A stretch of 64,000 nucleotides of DNA from Vigna angularis (GCF_016808095.1 NC_068979.1:14296001-14360000); one strand, 5' to 3'; counted from the first letter of the stretch, positions 7,889 to 17,900 are shown. The notes: generated by a model not told the origin, from the sequence alone. Made by a program: numbers and translations.

Positions 7889-10303
7889 ATGCAGGAAGCA
7901 ATTCGGACTAGAAGCAAGAAAACAACAGAACCACTCTTTGAAGGGCTAGACGAGAGTAGAAGGAGGAGAAGAATCAGAACGTCCAGAGAACTTTTCCCTT
8001 CTCCAGAAACTCTCCTCCAAACATCACCACAAGGTTCTGTTCACAGCACAAGAAGTATGGAGAATAACAATGCTAGAAGAACTCTTGCAGATTACACCAA
8101 TCTTGCTGGACCTCAACACTTTAACAGCATAGCTAGACCTAGAGTCAATGCAGCCAACATGGAGGTCAAGCCAGCATTAATTCAACTGGTGAAGAGTAAT
8201 CAATTTAATGGGTTATCTCATGAAAGCCCATATGAGCACCTTACAACTTTCAATGAGATCTGCAACACGGTCAAGATTAATGGGGTGCCAGACGAAGCTA
8301 TCAAACTTAGCTTGTTTCCCTTCTCATTGGGGGGCAATGCTAAGCTTTGGTTAAACTCTTTTCCAGAAGAAAGTTTCACAGAGTGGGAAGCAGTGGTCAC
8401 AAAATTTCTAAACAAGTACTTTCCACAATCAAAGGTGACCAAAGGAAAGCAAGAGATTTCGTCATTCAAGCAGGGCATGGAGGAGTCACTTGGACATGCA
8501 TGGGACAGGTATAAAAGCTTGTTACGCAAAACTCCCATGCATGGTTTCGAAGATCAAGAAGTAGTCCTAACTTTCCTTGGAGGGCTTGGTTCACAAACCA
8601 AGATGATGCTGGATGCCTCAGCTGGAGGCAATATCAAATGGAAGACTCCAGAGGAAGCAACTGACATTATTGAAAATATGGCTACAAGTGACAATGAGCT
8701 ACACAGTGAGAGAGGAGCCCCTACGCAACAAAGAGGGGTTCTGCAATTACAAACCCATGATGCCTTGCTAGCTCAGAACAAAATTTTAACTCAACAGCTG
8801 GAGACTCTGACTAAAACTCTTGCACAATTACCTAAAGAGTTGAAATCTGCTGCACAGGTACAAACCCAGTTATGCGAACTATGTGGAGGTGACCATATCA
8901 ATGGTCAATGTGCGTTGCCAGTGGAAGCCGTGGAGGATGTTAATTTCATGGCTAATCAGTTTCCATACCGCCAAGGGAATTACAATCAAGGGTGGAAACC
9001 ACATCCAAGCATTGGCCAAGGACAAACTGGGCAGTCGAATCAATATAACAAGCAGCAGCAGCAACCAACCTTGTGGCAACAATTATCTGCGCTTAATGAA
9101 AGGCAAACAAGGTTGGAAGAAACTCTTAATCAATTTATACAGAAAACTGAATCTTCTCAAAAGAGCACTGAAGCTGCGATAAAGAATTGGGAGATTCAAA
9201 TGGGTCAGATTATCAAGCGATTGGAAGAAAGACCCGACAGAAATTTTGGGGCTAATACTGAAGTTAACCCCAGAGAAGAGTGCAAAGTGGTTGAGAGTGT
9301 TGATGATGAGAAAGTTGAGTTAGATACAGAACAAAGAAAAGACGCAGAAGAGAGCAAAAGCACTTTTCCTTTCCATCAAGACTTCACAGAATTATTCAAA
9401 ATGGTGGATAATGATGCACCTTGGGAACAGATTTTACAACAGATTACGGTTTACACTAAATCTAATGAAGAAATCTCTACAAAGAAAAGACGTAGAGATG
9501 ATGAGGCAAAGGAGTGTATAACTGTTAAGCAAGAGTCATTTCCCCCTAAAGCACCAGATCCAGGTAGTTTTTCTATCCCTTGCACTATAGGGAAGAAACA
9601 GGTGAAGAAAGCTCTCCTTGATTTAGGTTCAAGTGTTAACTTGATACCTTATTCGTTACTGGAGCAAATTGGCAATGTTAAAGTGAAACCTGTAAAGGTT
9701 AATCTAGTAATGGCCGATGGATCTTCAAAGGAGCCATGTGGGATTGCTGAGGATATTATAGTTTGTGTTGGCAAACTCCAGTTTTTAGCAGACTTTGTAG
9801 TGATGAAGATGGAGACCGAGAAGATACCTATCATACTTGGAAGACCGTTTATGAAAACGGCCAGGGCCATCATTGATGTACATGAAGGTATAGTGGTGCT
9901 CCAAGACAGAGAGGAGAGAGTGGTGGTGGATGTCTTCAAAGATGAAACACAAGCAAAGGAGGAAGAGGCTAGTTATAAAGCTGCATTTCAAGATGCACCC
10001 ATGACTAGAAGTCAAGATGAAAATCTTGAGGTATCAGGTAACCATTGTTTGTTGTTTCAGGTACCCAAGGATGAAGAAGAAACTGGAAAAGGAGAAGAGA
10101 TTCCTAGGGACTGGAAGAAGAGAGAACTCCAACTTGGCACACCTGTGAGACTCAAGAACAAGTTGTGGGTTGTGAAGGGCTTCAAAGAAAAGGAGATGAT
10201 AGAGATAGAGTCTCCACATTCTAGGAGAACCAAAACAGTCCAAAGGAAGCAGTTGAGAAGTTGGTGGAAAGACTACATCAACTATACAGAAGATGGAACA
10301 TGA
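7889..10303 (+). CDS. gag-pro: Gag-protease polyprotein of element A1
   Basis: An 804-residue structural and protease polyprotein of Athila type. The capsid-like core (about residues 90-260; AKLWLNSFP, FLNKYFPQSK, GHAWDRYKSLL) is followed by a nucleocapsid knuckle CELCGGDHINGQC (CX2CX3HX4C, about 329-341), a glutamine-rich linker, and an aspartic protease with DLGSS (about 577) and ILGRPFMKTARA (about 648). DLG in place of DTG/DSG is usual for Athila. The C-terminal 45 residues (VRLKNKLWVVKGF...IEIE) resemble the end of Athila integrase, as in element E, perhaps left from a deletion of pol. I chose the ATG at 7889; a splice at the overlapping TATGCAG would move the start to 8056. No stop or frameshift. 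Confidence 0.9.
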   Translation: MQEAIRTRSKKTTEPLFEGLDESRRRRRIRTSRELFPSPETLLQTSPQGSVHSTRSMENNNARRTLADYTNLAGPQHFNSIARPRVNAANMEVKPALIQLVKSNQFNGLSHESPYEHLTTFNEICNTVKINGVPDEAIKLSLFPFSLGGNAKLWLNSFPEESFTEWEAVVTKFLNKYFPQSKVTKGKQEISSFKQGMEESLGHAWDRYKSLLRKTPMHGFEDQEVVLTFLGGLGSQTKMMLDASAGGNIKWKTPEEATDIIENMATSDNELHSERGAPTQQRGVLQLQTHDALLAQNKILTQQLETLTKTLAQLPKELKSAAQVQTQLCELCGGDHINGQCALPVEAVEDVNFMANQFPYRQGNYNQGWKPHPSIGQGQTGQSNQYNKQQQQPTLWQQLSALNERQTRLEETLNQFIQKTESSQKSTEAAIKNWEIQMGQIIKRLEERPDRNFGANTEVNPREECKVVESVDDEKVELDTEQRKDAEESKSTFPFHQDFTELFKMVDNDAPWEQILQQITVYTKSNEEISTKKRRRDDEAKECITVKQESFPPKAPDPGSFSIPCTIGKKQVKKALLDLGSSVNLIPYSLLEQIGNVKVKPVKVNLVMADGSSKEPCGIAEDIIVCVGKLQFLADFVVMKMETEKIPIILGRPFMKTARAIIDVHEGIVVLQDREERVVVDVFKDETQAKEEEASYKAAFQDAPMTRSQDENLEVSGNHCLLFQVPKDEEETGKGEEIPRDWKKRELQLGTPVRLKNKLWVVKGFKEKEMIEIESPHSRRTKTVQRKQLRSWWKDYINYTEDGT

Positions 10304-10311
10304 ACTTTATT

Positions 10312-10360
10312 GGGTCAAGCTAATGACGTTAAAAGAGCGCTTGCTGGGAGGCAACCCAGT
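10312..10360 (+). other. Conserved GGTCA...CTGGGAGGCAACCCAG motif, upstream copy (A1)
   Basis: About 49 bases beginning nine bases after the gag-pro stop and ending in the hairpin CTGGGAGGCAACCCAG (10344-10359; five paired bases, six-base loop). Other copies: 10582-10629, 22046-22093, 22352-22399, reverse at 25631-25679 and 25914-25962, and one near 62103-62152. In A1, B and C it occurs as a pair flanking the hairpin array. Confidence 0.75.
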
Positions 10361-10431
10361 TGATTGAAAAACTTTTAATTTTGATTTGGTTTAATTTGTG
10401 AACATTATTCTGTAAATATTTTGTTGAATTT

Positions 10432-10570
10432 AGCATCTACTGAAGGATGCTAGGTGGTTAAGTATCTACTGAAGGATACAATGTTGTAACACCTACTGAT
10501 GGGTGTTGGTAAGAAATTTTGCACCTACTGATGGGTGCTGGTAAGTTTGAAACACCTACTGATGGGTGTT
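10432..10570 (+). repeat. Five-unit TACTGAWG-loop hairpin array (A1)
   Basis: Five short inverted repeats, each a 5-6 bp stem around the constant loop TACTGAAG or TACTGATG: 10432-10451 (AGCATC/GATGCT), 10462-10479 (GTATC/GATAC), 10488-10507 (AACACC/GGTGTT), 10521-10538 (GCACC/GGTGC), 10551-10570 (AACACC/GGTGTT). Stems change between units on both sides while staying paired; the loop does not change. Spacers are 8-13 bp. Confidence 0.85.
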
Positions 10571-10581
10571 GGTGGATTTTA

Positions 10582-10629
10582 GGTCAGGCTCGTGACGTTA
10601 AACAAGCGCTACCTGGGAGGCAACCCAGT
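10582..10629 (+). other. Conserved GGTCA...CTGGGAGGCAACCCAG motif, downstream copy (A1)
   Basis: Second copy of the motif, just after the hairpin array, with hairpin CTGGGAGGCAACCCAG at 10613-10628. Its GGCTCGTGACGTTAAACAAG form is the type found once in element E directly after integrase. Confidence 0.75.
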
Positions 10630-10764
10630 TGATTGATTGTTTTTGTTTATTTATTTTTAGTTAGGATTTGCATAAGCATTTTTAACATTGAATTGCAGGG
10701 AACCTATGAGGGACATGTAGGGAAGGCACGTAGGTCAAGAAAAGAAGGAGAAGGGCACATCACG

Positions 10765-10862
10765 AAAGTGCCGCTGAGCGGCAATTACCGCTGAGCGGTA
10801 TTATCGCAGATGGGCTTAAGTTCCCCTTAGCGGAACCCGAGCCCATTGGGGTATTTTTAAAC
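10765..10862 (+). promoter_or_regulatory. Internal promoter-like block upstream of ORF2 (A1)
   Basis: Two CCGCTGAGCGG palindromes (10772-10782, 10789-10799), a CCCCTTAGCGG half-copy, then GGGTATTTTTAAA (TATA-like, 10852-10862). About 210 bp of CT-rich leader-like sequence precede the ORF2 ATG. The same palindromes stand upstream of the TATA box in the LTR, so a separate ORF2 transcript is plausible. Function is inferred. Confidence 0.45.
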
Positions 10863-11076
10863 CCTAAGCTGCGCGTTTTTACATTCTTTCAAGCCCTTCT
10901 CTGCACAAACACTTCCACATATCTTCTCTTAGGTTTTGCACATCTTTTTACTCTTCCCTCTTTAGAAAATCTCTCTTTCACTCACTTTTTCACTAGTGTG
11001 CCATCAAAGTTTGGGGTTGGAAGAGAGCATTCTAGTTTGGAAGCATTCTCATATCATCTAGCATCTCCACCCAAGA

Positions 11077-12300
11077 ATGGCATCCTCTTCAGGAAAGAGA
11101 TTGAAAACCATGGCAACCAAGAGAAAGGAAAAGGAACCAGAGCAGCCCCATAATGGCAGGTTCCTTTCTAGGAAACATGAGAAGCACTTTAGGGTGGTTC
11201 AGGACAGGAGACTTCTAATGGAGAGAAAAGTTGGAATGATACCTAACTTTGCTCCTCAATTTGGAGAGCAAGTGTTAGGGAATGATTGGGGAAAGCTAGC
11301 CACTTATCCAGCACCTGCCAACATAGCTGTGGTCAAGGAATTCTACACCAATGCAAAGAAGATTGGTGGTCATCCAGCTGAGAATTATTTGGGCTATGTC
11401 AGAGGCCATGCTATCAGGTTTGATCCTGATTCTATCAACAACTTCCTGGATACTGTGTGGGCTGGTGAGCAATGTCAGTTTGCTCTTAGCATGGAGGAAG
11501 GTGCTGACTTTGAGGATGTTGAGAGAGTACTGTGTATACCTGGAGGACACTTCCAAAGGAATAGATCTGGCGCAGTGGTTAATATTAGGAGGACGGATTT
11601 GACTCCTCTTGCAAAATATTGGATGGCATTTTCTCATGCCAACATTCAGCCATGTTCACATGTGTCAGATATTACTCTCAGCAGGGCACTATTCATCTAC
11701 TGTGCTATCAGAAACTTGAATGTTAATATTGGGCAGGTAATAGCTGATGAAATCAGTGTATGTGCTAACACCTCAAACAACAAAGCACCACTGGGACATC
11801 CTTCTTTGATCACTCACCTTTGCAAACAAGCTGAGGTGGATACTTCTGTTCCACCATTTGAGAGGCCAAGAAAAGCTATAGATGAGGCCTATTACAGACA
11901 GTACTGTGGAGGTGAGGAGGCAGCTCAGCCAGTTCCACCACGCCAGGCTCGTAGAGGGCCAGCACAGAGCCGGACATCTGCGGATACACATGAAGCAGAA
12001 CCATTTCAGATGAGAGACATGTATATGTCTCTTATAGGTGCTCAGTTGCAGTCCATCCATAGAGGGCAGGTGGCCACGGCCGAGATGATAGTGGGGATGT
12101 ATGATACCCCTCCAGCACACAGGTGGACTATGGATGAATTCCATAATGTGGTAGCTTGGCCAGAAGAACCATTGCATGAAGGAGCTGAAGCAGCTGAAGC
12201 TTCAGCTAGAGATATGGAAGAAGATGAAGATGAGGAGGAGGATGCATTTGATGAAGATGAAGATGAGGAGGAAGAGGAAGATACAGAGAGCTCAGACTGA
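11077..12300 (+). CDS. ORF2 of A1: plant transposon-protein domain with acidic tail
   Basis: A 407-residue protein starting MASSSGKRLKTMATKRK. Residues about 60-270 (REFYTNA-like start VKEFYTNAKK, YVRGHAIRFDPDSINNFL, SLITHLCKQAEVD) resemble the 'putative plant transposon protein' domain (Pfam Transposase_32, from memory), which is common in plant gypsy elements and has no proven activity. The first 25 residues are basic; the last 35 are almost all D and E. I see no signal peptide or membrane segment, which argues against a typical envelope protein. It is the only gene besides gag-pro in A1 and has its own promoter-like block. A truncated close copy is at 30362-31456; B and C keep only the two ends. 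Confidence 0.8.
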   Translation: MASSSGKRLKTMATKRKEKEPEQPHNGRFLSRKHEKHFRVVQDRRLLMERKVGMIPNFAPQFGEQVLGNDWGKLATYPAPANIAVVKEFYTNAKKIGGHPAENYLGYVRGHAIRFDPDSINNFLDTVWAGEQCQFALSMEEGADFEDVERVLCIPGGHFQRNRSGAVVNIRRTDLTPLAKYWMAFSHANIQPCSHVSDITLSRALFIYCAIRNLNVNIGQVIADEISVCANTSNNKAPLGHPSLITHLCKQAEVDTSVPPFERPRKAIDEAYYRQYCGGEEAAQPVPPRQARRGPAQSRTSADTHEAEPFQMRDMYMSLIGAQLQSIHRGQVATAEMIVGMYDTPPAHRWTMDEFHNVVAWPEEPLHEGAEAAEASARDMEEDEDEEEDAFDEDEDEEEEEDTESSD

Positions 12301-13576
12301 TGAGGAGCTGAGATAGCATTTACTGATGAATGCTATCAAATGATTATGCTTTTGTGGTTTAAGTTTTCTGAACTCATTTGTTTTTGTTTTTAGATTAGGG
12401 TTTGATGTACTCTTTTGAAAACCTGGTTTGTGTGATGGTTTGCTATTAACTGTGATTGTTTGATAAGTAATGCTTGATGATGCTTATTGATTGATTGATG
12501 TTGAAATGATGTGCACATTAAATGCTTATACAGGTGATTCACAAGCTTTGTGAACAAATGCATGAAATTATGATTGTGGTTGTGAGATTAAGCAGGATGT
12601 GTATGTCAAATGTGAATGAGCTTATATGTGAGGTTTTGAGCTCCAGAGTTTTGGTATGATTGAATGCTATTACTTTGAAAGCATGAATGATTTTGCCCAG
12701 GTTTTCCATGATTGAATCAATTGCTTGTTTTCCATCATGTGATCAAGGCCGTTTTGTTGAAACCCTTTTTATTGGCCAAATTCATAAAGTTAGCCCACTA
12801 AAAGAGAACACGTTGTGTTCTATCCTTTGAACCCTTAGCCTTGAACATACACTTGAAACCTTTGATTGAAAATCTTTACCTTGAGTTAAGTAGAAGATCT
12901 TATGTGGTATTGTTAAATGTTCAAGTTTGGGGTTATTGGGAAAACATAAAAAGCATTGAGCTAAGAGCTAAAAAGTAAGAATATGCAAAGAAAAAGAAAA
13001 GAAAAGAAAAAGAAGTAAAGCTCAATGCAGTTGCAATTGTAAAAGGCAAGTTGGGAATGAATAAGATGATTGTGTTGTTATGATTCTCTTGACTCAAGGA
13101 TTTTGCGATCCAGAAAAACCAATTTTCTTGTTAGCCCAGCCACATTATAAGCCAGTGAAAAGTCCTTTTGATGATGCATGCTTGTGATTGTTTTGATTGT
13201 GGTAAAATGAAAGGCAAAGTTGATTCATGTGACATTGTGATAGTGGAGTGAATGAGCGAAACACTACACCTCTTATACACTTGTGTGTTTAGTGAAACAC
13301 TTTATCTAAGTGAGGAAATATTCCATAAGCACATGAACATCCATGCTTAATTGATTGATCATTCATGAAAAATAGCATTTGTTGGAATTTAAATGACTTT
13401 GTGAACACTAAAGCATGTGCACATCTTGATTGAACTCTTGGTCATAAGTTTGAGTGAAGTTGTTACTTATCTTGAAAAAGAGGATTTTTGAATGAGTGAA
13501 CTATCATATGAATTGGTTGGAGATTGAGTTACATCTTGTTTGCTTGAGGACAAGCAAAGTTCTAAGTTTGGGGTTG
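12301..13576 (+). other. 3' untranslated region of A1
   Basis: No coding sequence. Contains a purine-rich AAGAAAAAGAAAAG stretch (about 12990-13015) and ends with AGTTTGGGGTTG next to the LTR, the presumed polypurine tract of this family. The same region occurs in B, C and E. Confidence 0.7.
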
Positions 13577-14924
13577 TGATAACAGTTGAAAAACTGTTAT
13601 TTTCATGCTTAAAATTGATACTAAAAGCAACCTTTAGACTTAGAAACTAGCTTGAAATCAATGCTTTTATCTTTATTTTCAGAAATAAGAGAGCTGGACA
13701 GGTTTATGCTTGATTTGAGTGTTTTTGTGCAGGTTTTAAGGTGAATTTAGTGAAAAGAGTGAAGAAGGAGAGAAGTGACATTAGAAAAGACAAGAAAGAG
13801 TGCAAAACGAGAAGTCGAAGGCACCGCTCAGCGGTAATTTACCGCTGAGCGGTACTCAGGAGATTGCGGGAGTCACGCTGAGGGGCAAACTGGCCGCTGA
13901 GGGGAAGAAAAGGGAAGCGCAGTCACCGCTGAGCGGTATTTACCGCTGAGCGCCAATCTTAATAATGGGCTTGGACTCGTTTTCTGGCACTTTTATGGGC
14001 TTGGGCTTAGATCTTTTGTAATTCTAAAATAGTATATAAGGACTTACACGTCCTAGAATTAGTATCTTTGGCAGAACGTAGGCAAACACTCTCTCTTCCA
14101 CCCCTTTGAAGGAGGATCTTGGATGCTCAGGCTACCTCTTCACCTTTTTAGGGTTTATTCTTTCATTCTTTCATTATTGTTCATCTAGGTTCACCATGAA
14201 TATGGTGAACTAAACCTTGTATGTTTGTTGGGGAATCAATGTAATCTCTTGAAGCTCTCATATATGGAATTTATGCTTGCATCTTAATTTAAGACTTATG
14301 CTTTCATTCATCATTAGTTAGGGTTTTTCCTCTTTGCTCAATGCTTGCATTGTTTAACTCATTCTATTGCATGATTATTGGTTTTGTCGATACGGACACG
14401 TACGGGGAAGTCTAGATCCGGGGAATTTCTCCCAATATTATACTGACAATATTATATTGGTTGTCGTTAAGCTCCTGCACTCATGAACTAATCATTAGGA
14501 ATGCTAGGAATTGTATGAACTATTTGATTAGGGAGAAGCCATCTAGAATGGTACTTTAGAGAGTGGCATTAACAATGATGATTTGAATGTTGAATTCCTA
14601 AAATGTATGAGAGTGGATGAGATGAAATTGACCCCCAACAACATATTCATTCATATAATCCATTGAAAGTGTTTATCTTTTGTCTTTGCCATTGATCAAT
14701 TCATGCATACATGTTTAGTTTTCGTCTTGCATAATATAATCCAATTATTTCGTTTGTAAGTCTTAGCTAATCAACAAACCACACAACTAAACTAGGCCGT
14801 GAGTCCTTTGGGAAGAACGATACTTGGTCTTACCAAGTTTATTACTTGAACGATTCGGTCATACTTGCCGATTGTGAAACAAGTTTGTGACATCATATTT
14901 TGGTGCTTACAAATTTGTCCATCA
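13577..14924 (+). repeat. 3' LTR of element A1
   Basis: 1348 bp, same length as the 5' LTR and differing at one base that I could find (13853, T for C). Contains the perfect 31-bp inverted repeat at 13823-13853, TATA box at 14033-14041 and the hairpin at 14189-14210. Confidence 0.97.
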
Positions 14925-14929
14925 GTCCA

Positions 14930-17900
14930 CCAACGCTAGGTTGTTGGAAACAGTAATTGATAGATTGCAACAACAGAATGCCACTCTTATGGAGCAGAAT
15001 GCTACTCTGATGCAACAAAACCAGAACACTTTACAGAGTTTGGAGGCCGCTCGCGCCAACTCTGAGACTACACAGCGGCAGTTAATGGAAATTCTTGCTG
15101 CTACCAGGGGCACGCCAGGAGCGTCCTCTTCTACTGCTACACCACATGCTGAGTGGAGCTTGGAAAGCTTCCTTCAACATCACCCAGCCAAGTTTAGTGG
15201 AACGTGCCTTCCTGATGAGGCAGATCAATGGCTGCGTGACATGGAAAGGATTTTTAATGCAAAGAGGTGTCCGGATGAAAATCGTTTGGCTTTTACAGAA
15301 TATCTTCTGACTGGAGAAGCGAGCCACTGGTGGGCGAGCGTGAAGGCTATACCGACGGACGCTCACAGTCCTGTTAATTGGGAAGTTTTCAGAAGCAAAT
15401 TCTATGAGGAGTACTTTCCGGATAGCGTCCGTTTTGCTAAGGAAGTGGAATTTCTGCAACTGGTGCAAGGGGGAATGTCGGTTTCTGAATACACGAACAA
15501 GTTTAAGCACTTGGTTCGTTTCAATACAATGGCGACCAGTAAGGAGTGGCAGTGTAGAAAGTTTGAAAATGGGCTGAGAAGTGATCTGAAGGTGTTGATC
15601 TCTAGCCTGTGCATTCGGACGTTCCCTGCAATGGTTGAGAGGGCAAAAATGTTGGAGAAGAACATGGCTGAAGCCGAACAACGTAAGAAGCAACAAGCCT
15701 CCAGGGGACCGATTCTATCAAGACCAAATCTGAATCGGAATAGTACTCCATACGCTCGTCCAGTGCAGTCGAGTGGATCTCAAGCTATGGTGGTTGCTGG
15801 ACAATCAGGGCAGCAAGGGTCGGTCAGATGTTTCCAATGTGGAGGACCTCATTTTAGGACAGTGTGCCCTCAGTTGGTTGGAGGAAAATATTGCACTCGG
15901 TGTAGGAGAAACGGCCATCTGGAGAACGAGTGCAATATGGGCGGACGTGCTGTTATGAGACCACCGAACGCTGGAAGGAATCAAACAAGAGGTGGTGGAC
16001 GAGCCCAAGCTGTTGGGCGTGTGTATGCGATTACTGGTGCAGAAGCAGCAAGTTCAGGTACCCTTATCACCAGTACATGCTTGTTATATGGAATGCAATG
16101 TTGTGTTTTGTTTGATTCGGGGGCGACACACTCCTTCATCTCGAAGGCGTGCATTGATAAACTGGGTATATCCGAGAGTGAAATGCAGTTCGATTTGGTG
16201 GTTTCAACCCCAGCGGCTGGCGAGGTTAGGACGTCTACTATGTGCGTTAGATGTCCTATTGAGGTAGAAGGGCGTAGATATAAGGTGAACCTCATATGTT
16301 TGCCTCTCAAAGACTTAGAAGTAATTCTGGGAATGGATTGGCTGAATACCAATCGCATTCTTATAGATTGTGGAGCTAAGGAATTAATTTTTCCTGAAGA
16401 AGATGAAGAAGACTTGGGTGTGACACTCGGTCAATTGAAAGAAGATATCATGGAGGGTGCTAGCTGCTTTTTGATAATGACACACAAAGACAGGGAGGTT
16501 GGAGATATGAATTTTGAGCGATCGTCCAACAACAAGCACAGTGGAGGACGATCGGTTGTGGACGAATTCCTGGACGTCTTTCCGGATGAAGTGCCAGGAT
16601 TGCCTCCCGTTCGTGAAGTGGAATTCACGATTGATTTGGTAACTACAGCAGCGCCTATCTCCGTTCAACCTTACCGGATGGCACCAACTGAGTTGGCTGA
16701 ACTTAAGCAGAAAATTGAAGATTTGATGGACAAGAGATTTATTAGACCGAGCGTCTCACCTTGGGGAGCGCCCGTACTGTTAGTGAAGAAGAAGGATGGC
16801 AGCTCTCGCCTCTGCATTGACTATAGACAATTAAATAAGCTGACCATCAAGAACAAGTATCCTCTGCCACGGATTGATGATCTTCTGGACCAACTGCATG
16901 GAGCGAGCGTGTTCTCTAAGATAGACTTGAGATCAGGTTATCACCAAATTCGGGTTAAAGAAGGAGACATTCAGAAGACGACCTTCCGTTCACGTTATGG
17001 ACATTACGAATATGTGGTGATGCCGTTCGGTGTTACGAACGCTCCAGCTGTTTTTATGGATTATATGAACAGAATCTTCAGGCTGTATTTGGATAAGTTT
17101 GTGGTAGCGTTCATTGACGACATCCTTATTTATTCCAAGAGTTATGAAGAGCATGAAGAGCATTTAAGACTGGTACTTGGAGTTTTGAGGGAAAAAGAAC
17201 TGTACGCTAAGTTGTCTATGTGCGAATTTTGGATGAAAGAAGTGCAGTTCTTGGGTCACGTTGTATCCGCTGGTGGAATTTCAGTTGATCCGGCTAAGGT
17301 GCGAGCGGTATTGGATTGGGAGAGTCCGCGCTCGGTCACTGAAGTTAGAAGTTTTGTGGGATTGGCGGGCTACTACAGGCGTTTCATAGAAGGATTTTCG
17401 AAGATAGTGGCACCGTTGACACAGCTGACCAGGAAAGATCACCCGTTCGCTTGGACCGATCGGTGTGAATCCAGCTTCCAAGAATTGAAGCAGAAGTTGA
17501 CGAGCGCCCCAGTTTTGGTGATTCCGGACACGGCCAAACCATTTGAAGTCTATTGTGATGCATCTCACCAAGGTTTGGGCTGTGTATTGATGCAAGATAA
17601 ACGAGCGGTGGCATACGCTTCACGACAGCTGAAAATACATGAGAGGAATTATCCAACGCACGACCTGGAGTTGGCATCGGTCGTTTTTGCTCTGAAGATT
17701 TGGAGGCACTACTTGTATGAATCAGTTTTCCAAGTCTTCAGCGATCATAAGAGTCTCAAGTACCTCTTTGATCAGAAGGAGTTGAATATGAGGCAGCGGA
17801 GATGGCCTGAATTCTTGAAGGACTATGACTTCGAGCTACTTTATCATCCTGGCAAAGCAAACGTGGTAGCAGATGCGTTGAGCAGGAAGGTGGTGCATGT

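Larger units (their letters stand above)
6179..14924 (+). mobile_element. Element A1: very young non-autonomous Athila-like retrotransposon
   Basis: 8746-bp element with two 1348-bp LTRs that I find to differ at one base, flanked by the duplication GTCCA (6174-6178 and 14925-14929). Order: LTR, tRNA-Asp primer site, T-rich leader, gag-protease (804 residues), conserved hairpin motif, hairpin array, second motif copy, promoter-like block, ORF2 (407 residues), 3' untranslated region, LTR. No reverse transcriptase, RNase H or integrase core is present. It must be mobilised in trans if active. Both genes are uninterrupted. Confidence 0.95.

Noticed and set aside
10432..10570. Possible CRISPR-like array
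   Set aside because: Units are 18-20 bp palindromes with short similar spacers inside a plant retrotransposon; no unique spacers and no cas genes.
11077..12300. ORF2 as a viral-type envelope gene
   Set aside because: Its position matches env-like genes, but I see no signal peptide or membrane segment, and the domain resembles a different plant family of unknown function.
14887..14929. Apparent N-terminus of the T polyprotein at 14887
   Set aside because: This stretch is the end of the A1 LTR plus a target-site copy; the true start is at 6127 before the A1 insertion.
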